Source: GCA-2731375 sp964631725
GTDB lineage: Bacteria > Pseudomonadota > Alphaproteobacteria > GCA-2731375
Assembly (NCBI GenBank): GCA_964631725.1
Contig: CAZVYX010000001.1
Location: forward strand, 124,001 to 188,000
Reading direction: 5' to 3'
Length of the DNA: 64,000 nucleotides
This document shows, piece by piece, positions 1-8,415 of this stretch (position 1 is its first letter; each line of letters starts with the position of its first letter). The notes under the pieces are model-generated. The model was given only the letters and a program-made list of their open reading frames with translations, was not told where the DNA came from and did no database searches. The position numbers were made by a program, and so were the translations under genes.

Positions 1-106
1 AGGTCAGGTCCACGCGCCCATGATCCTGTCCCGCCTCCACCAGAAATGGCGCCAGCAAACCGGCACCGCCTGTGACTAATATGCGATATTGCGGATGATC
101 GTTCAT
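1..106 (-). CDS. NAD(P)-dependent sugar-nucleotide reductase/epimerase, N-terminal fragment cut by window edge
   Basis: Only the first 35 residues are visible, starting at the ATG complementary to 104-106. They read as a Rossmann start (ILVTGGAGLLAP near residues 9-20) followed by GRVDLT, a layout typical of extended SDRs and of RmlD-like dTDP-4-dehydrorhamnose reductases. It follows the PseB-type dehydratase by 61 bp on the same strand, so it is probably the next gene of the same sugar operon. A reductase acting on the keto product of that dehydratase is an inference. The rest of the gene lies outside the window, so exact family and length cannot be judged. Confidence 0.6.
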   Translation of the reverse strand, partial: MNDHPQYRILVTGGAGLLAPFLVEAGQDHGRVDLT

Positions 107-167
107 TTAGATTTCGGACACGGTTTGACGGAAAGCCTCGTATGCCGCAACCAAGAAGAGGACCCTG

Positions 168-1175
168 CTAGTCGAGCATGGCGAGAAAGCTGTCTTTGTT
201 CAGCCATTGGTCATTGTTGTCGGAGGCGTAGCGGAAGCCATCTTCAAGTCCTGTTTCCGAAGGGTCGTAGCCTTCGCACCACTCGGGAAAAAGTGTCGGT
301 CGAATGATGTAGCGGTCTGGCAGTTTGATTGTGTTCCTTGCATCATCTTCGGTAATCATGACTTCGTGCAGTTTTTCTCCCGGCCGGATGCCGATGGTTT
401 GATGCGGCAGTTCGGGGGCCATCGCAGTAGCGATATCGACGATCGACATGCTGGGAATCTGGGGCACAAATATCTCGCCGCGTTTCATCATGGCGATTGA
501 TGACAGGACAAACTGTACGCCTTCATCAAGGGTGATCCAAAAACGGGTCATGCGAGGGTCAGTGATGGGCAGTGCGTCTGCGCCATCCGCGATCAGCTTG
601 CGAAAAAAGGGCACGATGCTGCCTCTTGAACCGACGACATTACCGTATCGCGCAACCGCGAAATGCGTGCCTGTTTCTCCGGCGATACTGTTGGCGGCAA
701 CGAAAATCTTGTCTGCGGCCAGCTTGCTTGCGCCGTACAAATTGACCGGATTTACCGCCTTGTCCGTGCTCAGTGCCAAGACCTTTTTGACATTTGTTCG
801 AATGGCAGCCATGACAATATTTTCGGCGCCGTGAACATTCGTCTTAATACATTCCATCGGATTATATTCAGCCGCCGGGACGTGCTTGATCGCGGCGGCA
901 TGGACGACATAGTCGACGTCACGCAAGGCCATTTCCAAACGGTCATAATCGCGGACATCGCCGAGGAAATACCGAAGCGTCTCTTCATGTGCCGCGAATT
1001 CCGGACTCATCTGCATGTCGAAATGTTTTTGTTCATCGCGTGAATAAACAATCACTTTCCGAAGCTTGTAGTCGGACAGAACTTTCAGAAGGAAAGCCTT
1101 GCCAAACGAGCCGGTGCCGCCTGTAACGAGAATGACCTTGCCGTCAAAATCAAGATTGTCTGCGTTGAATTCCAT
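168..1175 (-). CDS. pseB: UDP-N-acetylglucosamine 4,6-dehydratase (inverting), PseB type
   Basis: This 335-residue extended SDR has the NADP-binding motif TGGTGSFG (residues 18-25) and the catalytic stretch LSTDKAVNPVNLYGASK, which carries the Asp-Lys and Tyr used by PseB enzymes. The blocks YNPMECIKTN, RMTRFWITLDEG and GIRPGEKLHEVMI match PseB more closely than FnlA/WbjB. PseB converts UDP-GlcNAc to UDP-2-acetamido-2,6-dideoxy-L-arabino-4-hexulose in the cytosol, the first step to pseudaminic acid. Length is normal for the family. It sits downstream of the nucleotidyltransferase gene with a 40-bp gap. No PseC is visible, so whether the product goes to pseudaminic acid or to another deoxy-amino sugar is open. 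Confidence 0.88.
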   Translation of the reverse strand: MEFNADNLDFDGKVILVTGGTGSFGKAFLLKVLSDYKLRKVIVYSRDEQKHFDMQMSPEFAAHEETLRYFLGDVRDYDRLEMALRDVDYVVHAAAIKHVPAAEYNPMECIKTNVHGAENIVMAAIRTNVKKVLALSTDKAVNPVNLYGASKLAADKIFVAANSIAGETGTHFAVARYGNVVGSRGSIVPFFRKLIADGADALPITDPRMTRFWITLDEGVQFVLSSIAMMKRGEIFVPQIPSMSIVDIATAMAPELPHQTIGIRPGEKLHEVMITEDDARNTIKLPDRYIIRPTLFPEWCEGYDPSETGLEDGFRYASDNNDQWLNKDSFLAMLD

Positions 1176-1215
1176 GAGATGTCTTGTCCGGTATGTTTGC
1201 GGGACCCGTTATTGG

Positions 1216-2277
1216 TCAGCTTTTCTGCCACTGGGCCAATTCCGCTTCCGCTAGTTCAAGGTCGTTGGGGCGACCCAGATCAAGCCAGTATTCGTGGATG
1301 GGGAAAAGACCAATACGAAGATTTCGCTCGATCGAGGCGCGCAGCAAATTTGGCATATCGATCTTGGTATCCGCTTCAACGGATCTGTAGATAGTCGGCT
1401 GAATGATATAGATCCCAGCCGACACCACATACTCATACCGTGGCTTTTCTTGGATCTTAACAACATCGCCTTCGGCATCCACATCGAGAACGCCAAAGGG
1501 AACTTCCTGGTCGAACCGCGAGGCGCCGATTGTTGCGTCTCTATTCTTAATCTGGTGATAGGTCATCATCGCGGCATAGTTCACGCGCGTTACGATGTCG
1601 CCGTTCATGATCAAAAGGGGACCGTCGATCTCTGGTGGGATCATGCCTAGCGCACCAGCCGTACCAAGGGGGGTGCTCTCCGACAAAGTATCAATCTGGA
1701 GATTGAAATCGGATCCATCGATAAAGTCCGAAATCTGTTCGGCCAAATGATACGTCGAGATGAAAACACGTTTAATGCCGTGGGTCTGAAGATCTTTTAG
1801 AATGTGCCATAGAATAGGATGCCCACCGACTTCAACCAGCGGCTTAGGCTTGTGCCTTGTGTGTTCTCCGAGTCGTTTGCCCAACCCTCCGGCCATGACC
1901 AGCGCGGTTTCAAGGCCAGAAGTTCTACTCGACACACTAACCAGATGCGTTAGTCGCCTTTCGGAATTGATGACCGGAATACATGGATGCCGACCGTCCA
2001 TATCCGGCAATAACGCAATCGCGGCCTCAATGCTGTCGACGGTCAAAGGATTCCGATGCATGCAATCCTGGACCGGGTTGTCCAGACCGGCGCCATTGAC
2101 CAATGCTCTTCGAACATCCCCGTCGGTCACCACGCCGCAAACCTTTTTATCATCGTCGATGACGATTTGAATCAAGTGCGGCGTCGCGTTCATCCGCTCC
2201 AATGCACCCCTAATGGTGCCATCCATCCGGATCATCAGCGGTTCGATGTTGGTTTCAACGATCATCGGTGTATGCAC
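1216..2277 (-). CDS. ptmE: CBS-domain sugar-1-phosphate nucleotidyltransferase (PtmE-like)
   Basis: The 353-residue protein has two N-terminal CBS modules (about residues 5-115, with VVTDGDVRRAL and the second repeat near PLTVDSIEAA) followed by a nucleotidyltransferase domain with the signature MAGGLGKRLGEHTRHKPKP near residue 128 and the metal-binding MNGD. This architecture is that of Campylobacter PtmE, a glucosamine-1-phosphate guanylyltransferase feeding GDP-GlcNAc into the legionaminic acid route. The cluster also has LegB, LegC, LegG, LegI and LegF, which supports that role. The nucleotide (GTP versus others) cannot be read from sequence. The CBS pair suggests allosteric control by a nucleotide. 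Confidence 0.85.
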   Translation of the reverse strand: MHTPMIVETNIEPLMIRMDGTIRGALERMNATPHLIQIVIDDDKKVCGVVTDGDVRRALVNGAGLDNPVQDCMHRNPLTVDSIEAAIALLPDMDGRHPCIPVINSERRLTHLVSVSSRTSGLETALVMAGGLGKRLGEHTRHKPKPLVEVGGHPILWHILKDLQTHGIKRVFISTYHLAEQISDFIDGSDFNLQIDTLSESTPLGTAGALGMIPPEIDGPLLIMNGDIVTRVNYAAMMTYHQIKNRDATIGASRFDQEVPFGVLDVDAEGDVVKIQEKPRYEYVVSAGIYIIQPTIYRSVEADTKIDMPNLLRASIERNLRIGLFPIHEYWLDLGRPNDLELAEAELAQWQKS

Positions 2278-2291
2278 TCAAAAATGGTAGG

Positions 2292-3821
2292 TTAATTCAA
2301 GGCGTCGATCATGGCCTGGTCGATATCGGACAGGCTTTTTTCAAGCTTTTCCAGGCAATGAATGACTTCCTCGTCCTCATATCCCTTACCGGTTAGGTGA
2401 TTGTAATTTTGCAGGTCGAAGGAAGCATTTTCGACAGCCATTAAATAACGCGCGCCATCGATCGCCGCAGCCTCCCGGTCATAATCATCGGATAGCAATT
2501 CGTCGAAGTAAGTCCTGATTTGAGTTTCATCGGTGACAATTCGTACATGCGGCAGAATGTTGTAACTATTATGCCGTCCAAATGTGATCACTGGCTTGCC
2601 GGTAATGGCCGCTTCCAATCCCGCGGTTCCAGAGATAGTGGCGACCAGTGCCGCTTTATCAACGACGTCTTTCCCAAGCTCCCGCAAATCCAGCATGATG
2701 ACATTCTTAAGCGCATTAATCTGGCCGTAGAAATCTTCGGGTCGGCGTCCAACGCCACCCAAATGTTCCTTAACGACCAAGCGGTATTTTGCTGGCAGGC
2801 TGCGGGACAGCGAAACGATTGCGCTTAGTTGGCTGAGGAATTCCGGCGATTGGCCCTGTAAAGAGGCTTCTGGTTCCACGTGTAGGGGAAAAAAAATAAA
2901 CGGCTGATCGCCAAGATCCTCTAACCACGGAAAAGAACCGTCTGTCAGCCACCTGGCATCCCGCCGCCGCCGCAGGTTCATGGCAATCTTGCTGCTGAGA
3001 TAATATTTTCCGACGGTGTTGCCCTTGTAGCGGTTGTAAAGCTGCTCTTTCGTCATTTTGAGCGACATTTTCAGCGTTCCCAACAGGGAAAAACTGTCCA
3101 TCATCATGCCGCGCGCCACGGCATGGCCCATTGGCGGGCCTTCGAAATTTGCAAAGGATGGCTCAACCGTCGAGGGGTCAATTTCGTCAAAGGCCTTTTT
3201 GATCAACGGGTTCGTCAACATGCCGTCGATCGCCCAGTTGTTGTAGCCTTTGTAGCGTGATTCATAAATATTTCGCACCGGCACGTTGTGATGATTAGCC
3301 ACCATAACGCCCGTGTCATTTCGTAGATTGATGATTAGCGTTAATCCCTTGTCCGGGATTTCGTCTTCCCAAAATTCAATTATATCGGTTGTGATCTTCA
3401 CCATCTGCGCAAAGCTGGATTCTTCCGACAAGAACGACTTCGGATGATAATACCCACCTAGAGCATACCCGTGGCCAAGATGGCGATTGGTTACATTCAG
3501 ACTATTGATGCTGCGGCCATATTTTTTCTCAAGCGAGGTGGCTTTCGCAAATACGGCCGCCTCGTCCTCAATTACAGGTAACGCCCCGGGGTTGTTGGAC
3601 TTCACGACGGTTATTGAAGAAAACAAATTTTCCCGGTCGTTTTCTCGGTAGTACTTGGCATGCAGTTTCGAGCCGCAAAAAAGATGGAACGTACTGCCAT
3701 GGCGCTCAATCAGGCGTTTCGCCAGATCCGGAATAAAGAAGCGCCAGTTTCCCTGAGCAATAATGCCAACATTGGCGAATGGGTTAGGGTTTGCTTGCAC
3801 AGCCATCCTCATATTTTCCAA
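2292..3821 (-). CDS. Capsule-polysaccharide-synthesis-like protein (KpsS/GT-B-like), candidate nonulosonate transferase
   Basis: This 509-residue soluble protein has no signal peptide or obvious membrane segment. Its C-terminal half holds PFIFFPLHVEPEASL, YRLVVKEHLGG and TISGTAGLEAAITGKPVITFG, the pattern of the KpsS/KpsC capsule synthesis family, whose characterised members are Kdo transferases with a GT-B-like fold. The N-terminal half (NVGIIAQGNWRFFIPDLAKRL) looks like the paired Rossmann domain. It is the only glycosyltransferase candidate inside the Leg cluster, so transfer of the finished CMP-activated sugar is a reasonable inference, not shown by sequence. It lies between ptmE (14 bp) and legB (33 bp) on the same strand. 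Confidence 0.7.
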   Translation of the reverse strand: MENMRMAVQANPNPFANVGIIAQGNWRFFIPDLAKRLIERHGSTFHLFCGSKLHAKYYRENDRENLFSSITVVKSNNPGALPVIEDEAAVFAKATSLEKKYGRSINSLNVTNRHLGHGYALGGYYHPKSFLSEESSFAQMVKITTDIIEFWEDEIPDKGLTLIINLRNDTGVMVANHHNVPVRNIYESRYKGYNNWAIDGMLTNPLIKKAFDEIDPSTVEPSFANFEGPPMGHAVARGMMMDSFSLLGTLKMSLKMTKEQLYNRYKGNTVGKYYLSSKIAMNLRRRRDARWLTDGSFPWLEDLGDQPFIFFPLHVEPEASLQGQSPEFLSQLSAIVSLSRSLPAKYRLVVKEHLGGVGRRPEDFYGQINALKNVIMLDLRELGKDVVDKAALVATISGTAGLEAAITGKPVITFGRHNSYNILPHVRIVTDETQIRTYFDELLSDDYDREAAAIDGARYLMAVENASFDLQNYNHLTGKGYEDEEVIHCLEKLEKSLSDIDQAMIDALN

Positions 3822-3854
3822 TTGAATCGTGTTTTTGACCGGGAAGGTGCAAAA

Positions 3855-4868
3855 TCAAACGTTGTAGATTTCCGGTTTGTAGTTCTCAAGATTTTCTGCT
3901 TTGGCGAACCATTCGATGGTTTCGCTTAAGCCTTTGCGCAAACCGTTCCGGTCAGAATACTTGGGAGACCATCCCAGCAGGTCTTCGGCCTTCTTATTGC
4001 TGGCCAACAGCCGCTGAACTTCGCTTTTCTCCGGGCGAATTCGGCCAAGATCCGTTTCAATTTCAACCTCGACATCCATTATCTCGGCGATCAGAGCGAC
4101 GAGGTCTCCGATCGAAATTTCATGGTTGCTGCCAATATTGATGACTTCGCCGCATGAATTGTCCGATGCCGCTATGGCGCAAAATCCGGCGACGGTATCA
4201 GCCACGAAATTGAAATCCCGAGTGGGCTTTAAATCGCCCAACTTGATCCTTTGATTGCCGCTTGCCAGTTGCGAGATCGTGGTTGGAATTATGGCTCTGG
4301 CTGACTGCCGTGGGCCATACGTGTTGAAGGGGCGGGCAATCGCCACCGGCGTATCGAAAGAGTAATAGAATGACATCGCCAATTGGTCGGCGGCAATCTT
4401 GGTCGCCGAATATGGCGATTGTCCGACAACGGGGTGCATTTCGGTGATCGGTACGAATTGTGCGGTGCCATAGACTTCACTGGTCGAGGTATGGACGATC
4501 TTGCCAATACCAAGCTCGCGGCCTGCCTGTAAGATATTTAGGATGCCCTTGATATTCGTATCCACATAGGTGTCCGGCGAATGATAGGAATATGGAATGC
4601 CGATCAACGCCGCCAAATGCATGACGACATCGCATCCTTTCATGGCTTCCCTGACACCGTTCGGATCGCGCACATCGCCGGCAAAGACATCGAGATTGCA
4701 TTTGATATCCTTCGGTAGCGTGTCCAGCCAACCCCAGGAGCCAAAGGAATTGTATAAAACGAACGCGCGGACATCATGGCCATCCGCGATCAGCTGTTCC
4801 ACCAGATGCGAACCGATGAATCCGTCGGCTCCCGTCACCAGAACTTTTTTTTCTGTTAGCGTCATCAT
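3855..4868 (-). CDS. legB: NAD-dependent 4,6-dehydratase LegB
   Basis: The 337-residue extended SDR has TGADGFIGSH near the N-terminus, the catalytic TSEVYGTAQ and YSATK motif, and RPFNTYGPRQSARAIIP, a set characteristic of the LegB group that acts on GDP- or UDP-GlcNAc at the entry to legionaminic acid synthesis. Length and order of motifs are normal. It directly follows hisH (19 bp gap) in the operon. The CBS-nucleotidyltransferase nearby suggests the GDP-linked version of the pathway known from Campylobacter. Two in-frame ATGs lie at the start (4868 and 4865). Confidence 0.88.
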   Translation of the reverse strand: MMTLTEKKVLVTGADGFIGSHLVEQLIADGHDVRAFVLYNSFGSWGWLDTLPKDIKCNLDVFAGDVRDPNGVREAMKGCDVVMHLAALIGIPYSYHSPDTYVDTNIKGILNILQAGRELGIGKIVHTSTSEVYGTAQFVPITEMHPVVGQSPYSATKIAADQLAMSFYYSFDTPVAIARPFNTYGPRQSARAIIPTTISQLASGNQRIKLGDLKPTRDFNFVADTVAGFCAIAASDNSCGEVINIGSNHEISIGDLVALIAEIMDVEVEIETDLGRIRPEKSEVQRLLASNKKAEDLLGWSPKYSDRNGLRKGLSETIEWFAKAENLENYKPEIYNV

Positions 4869-4887
4869 TCACAGTTTCCAGTCGGCA

Positions 4888-5532
4888 TCACAACGCCATG
4901 AAATTTTCAAGGATACGCAATCCGACGGCGCCGCTTTTTTCCGGATGGAATTGCGTTCCGCTAATAGCGCCGCTGCTTACCGCCGCACAAATGTTGATGT
5001 CGTTGTACCGCGTGTCGGCCAAACGCGTATTGTCGTCTAATGGATTTACCATGAACGAGTGGACGAAATAGACCGGCTCATCATTGCCAATGCCCTGCAA
5101 AATTGTACCTTCCCTACGAATTCCGGTAGATGGCGTATCGAGGTTGCTCCAGCCAACATGGGGAATTTTATGGCACTGGCCTTTGGCATTTTTCCGCGGC
5201 ACTTCAATGACATCGCCGGAATGCCAGCCCAGGCACTTGCTTTTGGTGAATTCCCAACTTTCATCCATCATCATTTGCATGCCGACGCAAATGCCCAGAA
5301 AGGGGCGTTCTTTTTCGGTATAGCGGGTAAGGGGTTCCGTCATCCCACGTTGGTTCAATTGGTCCATGCAATGGGCAATCGCGCCCACGCCCGGCAGAAC
5401 GATCCGGTCGGCAGCTTCGATTTTCGACGGGTCATCGGATAATTCAACACTGGCACCACATTTTTCAAAGGCCCGGCAGACACTGCGGATATTGCCAATG
5501 CCGTAATCGACGACGAGAATTCTGGAAGACAC
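4888..5532 (-). CDS. hisH: Glutamine amidotransferase subunit HisH-like, sugar-amidination partner
   Basis: This 214-residue class I glutamine amidotransferase keeps the nucleophile Cys82 in GICVGMQ and the His196/Glu198 pair in FHPEKSG, so it should release ammonia from glutamine. The start codon is GTG (5532). It is 6 bp downstream of hisF and next to the WbuX-type amidotransferase, with no histidine biosynthesis genes nearby. The same trio (WbpG, HisH2, HisF2) in Pseudomonas aeruginosa O-antigen synthesis makes an acetamidino group on an N-acetyl sugar. I therefore infer that it is a dedicated glycan paralogue, not the histidine enzyme. Confidence 0.85.
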   Translation of the reverse strand: MSSRILVVDYGIGNIRSVCRAFEKCGASVELSDDPSKIEAADRIVLPGVGAIAHCMDQLNQRGMTEPLTRYTEKERPFLGICVGMQMMMDESWEFTKSKCLGWHSGDVIEVPRKNAKGQCHKIPHVGWSNLDTPSTGIRREGTILQGIGNDEPVYFVHSFMVNPLDDNTRLADTRYNDINICAAVSSGAISGTQFHPEKSGAVGLRILENFMAL

Positions 5533-5538
5533 TCTGTC

Positions 5539-6330
5539 TTACTTTCTGTCCGCGGCGGCATTGGCGCCTGCCGTCAAGCGCATGTCCAGGCCTGCATGGT
5601 GCATTGTTTGTTTCATATCCTTGATCGAATGCCGCTTGTAATGAATTGCGTCCGCGACCGCCAATGCATCGGCCAGGCCATCCGTGGCCGCCTCAACCAA
5701 ATGACTAGGTTCGCCCATTCCACCGCTTAATATTACGGGGATGGAAACGCGTGAGGACACCTCGCGGCATAGTTCGATATCGAACCCCTTGCGGGTCCCC
5801 TCCTGGTCCACCGAAGTTAACAATATCTCTCCGGCACCCAGTTTCTCACCCTTTACGGCCCACTCCACAACCTCCAGATCCGTTGGTTCGCGCCCGTTAT
5901 CCGTATAGGCCAGCCACCCGCCATCTGGACGGCGTTTTGCCTCGATGCCCAGGACCGTACATTGCGAACCAAACCGTCGGGATATTTCCGAAATCAGTTC
6001 CGGGCGTTGTGTCGCAGCAGTATTGACCGCGACTTTGTCGGCACCGTCGCGCAGTAGGCTGGCGACATCATCAACCGATCGCACGCCGCCGCCGACCGTC
6101 AAGGGTATGAAAACATGTTCGGCCGTATGGCGAACCAAATCACCTAAATGGTTTCGTTGGTAGAGGCTGGCCACGGTATCCATGTAGATCAACTCATCCG
6201 CGCCCTCGTCGTAATACCGGGCGGCGAATTCCCGCGGATCTCCAATCACCCGCAGTCCTTCAAGGTGAATGCCCTTGATCAGGTTCGGTGCTTTGATATC
6301 CAAGCGGGCAATTAGCCGAATATTAGACAT
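5539..6330 (-). CDS. hisF: HisF-like ammonia-channelling subunit, sugar-amidination partner
   Basis: This 263-residue TIM barrel has HisF landmarks (PLTVGGGVRSVDD, GAGEILLTSVDQEGTRKG, SIPVILSGG). The segment after the first strand reads KAPNLIKGIHLEGLRV instead of the usual KDGRVVKG, and the second catalytic position, normally IDAKR in histidine HisF, reads IEAKR. The first-strand Asp (RLDIK) is kept. Such changes fit the LPS/flagellin HisF2 group that only passes ammonia from HisH to a sugar amidotransferase. It lies between the WbuX-type gene (24 bp) and hisH (6 bp). The catalytic interpretation is inference from known HisF residues. Confidence 0.85.
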   Translation of the reverse strand: MSNIRLIARLDIKAPNLIKGIHLEGLRVIGDPREFAARYYDEGADELIYMDTVASLYQRNHLGDLVRHTAEHVFIPLTVGGGVRSVDDVASLLRDGADKVAVNTAATQRPELISEISRRFGSQCTVLGIEAKRRPDGGWLAYTDNGREPTDLEVVEWAVKGEKLGAGEILLTSVDQEGTRKGFDIELCREVSSRVSIPVILSGGMGEPSHLVEAATDGLADALAVADAIHYKRHSIKDMKQTMHHAGLDMRLTAGANAAADRK

Positions 6331-6354
6331 GTCAGTAATTGCGGCGGTCGTCAG

Positions 6355-7605
6355 CTAACTGACACGGTGACGCAGCTGCCAACCTTCGTTGGTCTGTTTC
6401 CACAGATGGGGCGAGCGGAAACTATCCGCGATCTCATGGAATTCCTCTGCGCTGATATCCAGGTATTCAAGAAAATCCGGGAAGTATTTTTTCGGAAACT
6501 CTCCGTCATAGCGATGGACCAGTGCGACAGCCTCTTCACGATTGATGTGACCGTGACGCACTTCTTGTGATGCTTCGTGCGTGCAACGGCCGATGCCGAA
6601 CTTGATGAAGCCGGTCCAGTAGTGAAAACCATCGACGCGGTCATCAATAGAGTTGTACTTCGAAAAGGTTCCTTCCGTTCTTTCCGGATTGGCTTCGAAT
6701 TTGGTGTGCTCGACCGAATAATAGTAATTTTCCTGCGGCGTCCAGCGCAGGAAGTAGCCTAAATAATGCGATTCAATTTTCGCTTCGCGAACATCTGACA
6801 AGCGCATGGGCAGATAGGGATCAAGCATGCGTTTATCGATGCCGTACTCCGCCAATTGGCCGACCGGCGTGCCGCCAAGGTGAATTTCATTGCTGGAGTC
6901 GTGGGTCAAATACCGATCGGGCACTTGAGATTTTAAGTCTTCATTGCCGCCCGTGCCGTACTCCGCTGCATTCTCGCCATAGAATATCAGCGGAATGTCT
7001 AGCTTCTTTGCCAGCTTAATGGGGAAATAGCGCTGTCCGATCGTAAAGGGCTGGAAAGGGTGCAGCAGGTTCTTGTACGCCAAACGGGTCAGTGTTCGCT
7101 GTACCTGTCCGTTGGCGGTAAAGAGGTAATTGTCAAAACCGCCAATATTGATCCAATTTTGGAAGTTGCGCCAACCGACATCGGTATAAATATGTGGGGC
7201 AAAGGTCACGGTCAGCGGGTTCATGCCATATTTAGTTTTAAGCATGTGGGCTGCATAAATCGAATCCTTACCGCCGGAGCCCGGAACCAGGCAATCGTAG
7301 GCCCCATTTCGGGACCGTTTCCTATCCAGCAGCTGGATCAGTTCGGCTTTGCGCGCGTCCCAATCGATTTCGGTTTTTTTGGCGACGACACGGCAAGCAT
7401 CGCACAACCCATCGTCGCTGAACTTGACGGTTTGTTTTTGGGCATCGGGAGTATCCTGGACGCTTTCCGAAGGCGCCGCCCGTTGGTTGGACAATACGCA
7501 ACTGCGGCAAAATGTGACGTTGCCGGGAAGTCCGAATTTTATCTCAAGCTCACCATCAATTGGATCGGTGAAGTAACGCTTTTCAGCGGTACGCTTAGAA
7601 CTCAT
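6355..7605 (-). CDS. N-acetyl sugar amidotransferase (WbuX/WbpG/PseA family)
   Basis: The 416-residue protein has a PP-loop ATPase motif PGSGGKDSIYAAH (SGGKDS at 110-115) that adenylates the substrate, and two Cys pairs (CRSC at 33-36, CDAC at 68-71) likely holding a metal. The motif YGENAAEYGTGGN is also typical of the family. Known members (WbpG, WbuX, PseA, PtmG) convert an acetamido group of a sugar into an acetamidino group, using ammonia delivered by HisH/HisF, both of which follow directly. The target here is probably the C5 or C7 amide of a legionaminic acid precursor; that position is inferred, not visible. Confidence 0.87.
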   Translation of the reverse strand: MSSKRTAEKRYFTDPIDGELEIKFGLPGNVTFCRSCVLSNQRAAPSESVQDTPDAQKQTVKFSDDGLCDACRVVAKKTEIDWDARKAELIQLLDRKRSRNGAYDCLVPGSGGKDSIYAAHMLKTKYGMNPLTVTFAPHIYTDVGWRNFQNWINIGGFDNYLFTANGQVQRTLTRLAYKNLLHPFQPFTIGQRYFPIKLAKKLDIPLIFYGENAAEYGTGGNEDLKSQVPDRYLTHDSSNEIHLGGTPVGQLAEYGIDKRMLDPYLPMRLSDVREAKIESHYLGYFLRWTPQENYYYSVEHTKFEANPERTEGTFSKYNSIDDRVDGFHYWTGFIKFGIGRCTHEASQEVRHGHINREEAVALVHRYDGEFPKKYFPDFLEYLDISAEEFHEIADSFRSPHLWKQTNEGWQLRHRVS

Positions 7606-7710
7606 GACAGGGAATCCTTATCTCTTCCTGGCCTTTGCGGGGCTGCTTAACCGCACACCAAGGCGACTTCGTAAAATATTTCAGTGTCGCCGCGATCAAA
7701 ATTGCCGCCA

Positions 7711-8415
7711 TCAATGAAGACGTTTCCCAATGGCGTCACACAACGCATTGGCGACAATCACATCAAGAGGCGTATCGATATCAATGGCTCTCTCGGTCGG
7801 CATGACCATGCCAACCGTCTGTGGACCGAGGAAGCTTTTGCTTTTTTGGTAGTCGTCTGTCCGGGCGACAAATACGGCGCCATTTAGAACATAGATTTCA
7901 TCAAGATCCTGCCGCCGGGTCGCCTCACTGGTTACTGGAAGCACCGGCTGCATGGTATTGTCCGCGGCGATTCGGTACATCCAGTCCGGCGATTTTTCCG
8001 AGATCGACACGGAAACCGCCGCAGGCGCGCCGCGTTCCTGGCAGAGCGTCAGGCAGGCATCAATATCCACGGTTGTCCGAAATGGCGACGTTGGCTGCAA
8101 CAAAACCAGATATTCATACGACTCGGTCATTTGTTCTAGAGCATGCAGAATAACATCGGCGCTGCTGGATTGATCATCGGAAATTTCCGCAGGTCGAACA
8201 AAGGGCGCTTCGCAACCATATTGCGAGGCTACCGCGATAATGTCCGGCGCATCGGAGGACAGGATCAGCCGATCAATGATAATACTTTCCTGGGCAGTTT
8301 CAATAGTCCAGGCAATAAGCGGCTTACCGCCGATTTCAACTAAATTTTTCCCCGGAACTCCTTTGGAGCCTCCTCTGGCAGGTATCACGCCCAGGACTTT
8401 CCCCGCGCCAATCAT
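7711..8415 (-). CDS. legF: CMP-nonulosonate cytidylyltransferase (LegF/NeuA family)
   Basis: The 234-residue protein starts with the CMP-sugar synthetase signature IPARGGSKGVPGKN (residues 11-24) and has LLQPTSPFRTTVDID and the C-terminal RAIDIDTPLDV, all standard in NeuA/LegF/PseF enzymes. It activates the nine-carbon sugar with CTP before transfer. The start overlaps the stop of legG (ATGA, 8412-8415), showing translational coupling. The 105-bp gap to the next gene holds no further ORF. Substrate assignment to legionaminic acid rests on neighbours LegB, LegC, LegG and LegI. Confidence 0.88.
   Translation of the reverse strand: MIGAGKVLGVIPARGGSKGVPGKNLVEIGGKPLIAWTIETAQESIIIDRLILSSDAPDIIAVASQYGCEAPFVRPAEISDDQSSSADVILHALEQMTESYEYLVLLQPTSPFRTTVDIDACLTLCQERGAPAAVSVSISEKSPDWMYRIAADNTMQPVLPVTSEATRRQDLDEIYVLNGAVFVARTDDYQKSKSFLGPQTVGMVMPTERAIDIDTPLDVIVANALCDAIGKRLH

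Noticed and set aside
4888..6330. HisH and HisF as part of histidine biosynthesis
   Set aside because: No other his genes are present; the trio with the WbuX-type enzyme and the changed HisF residues favour sugar amidination.
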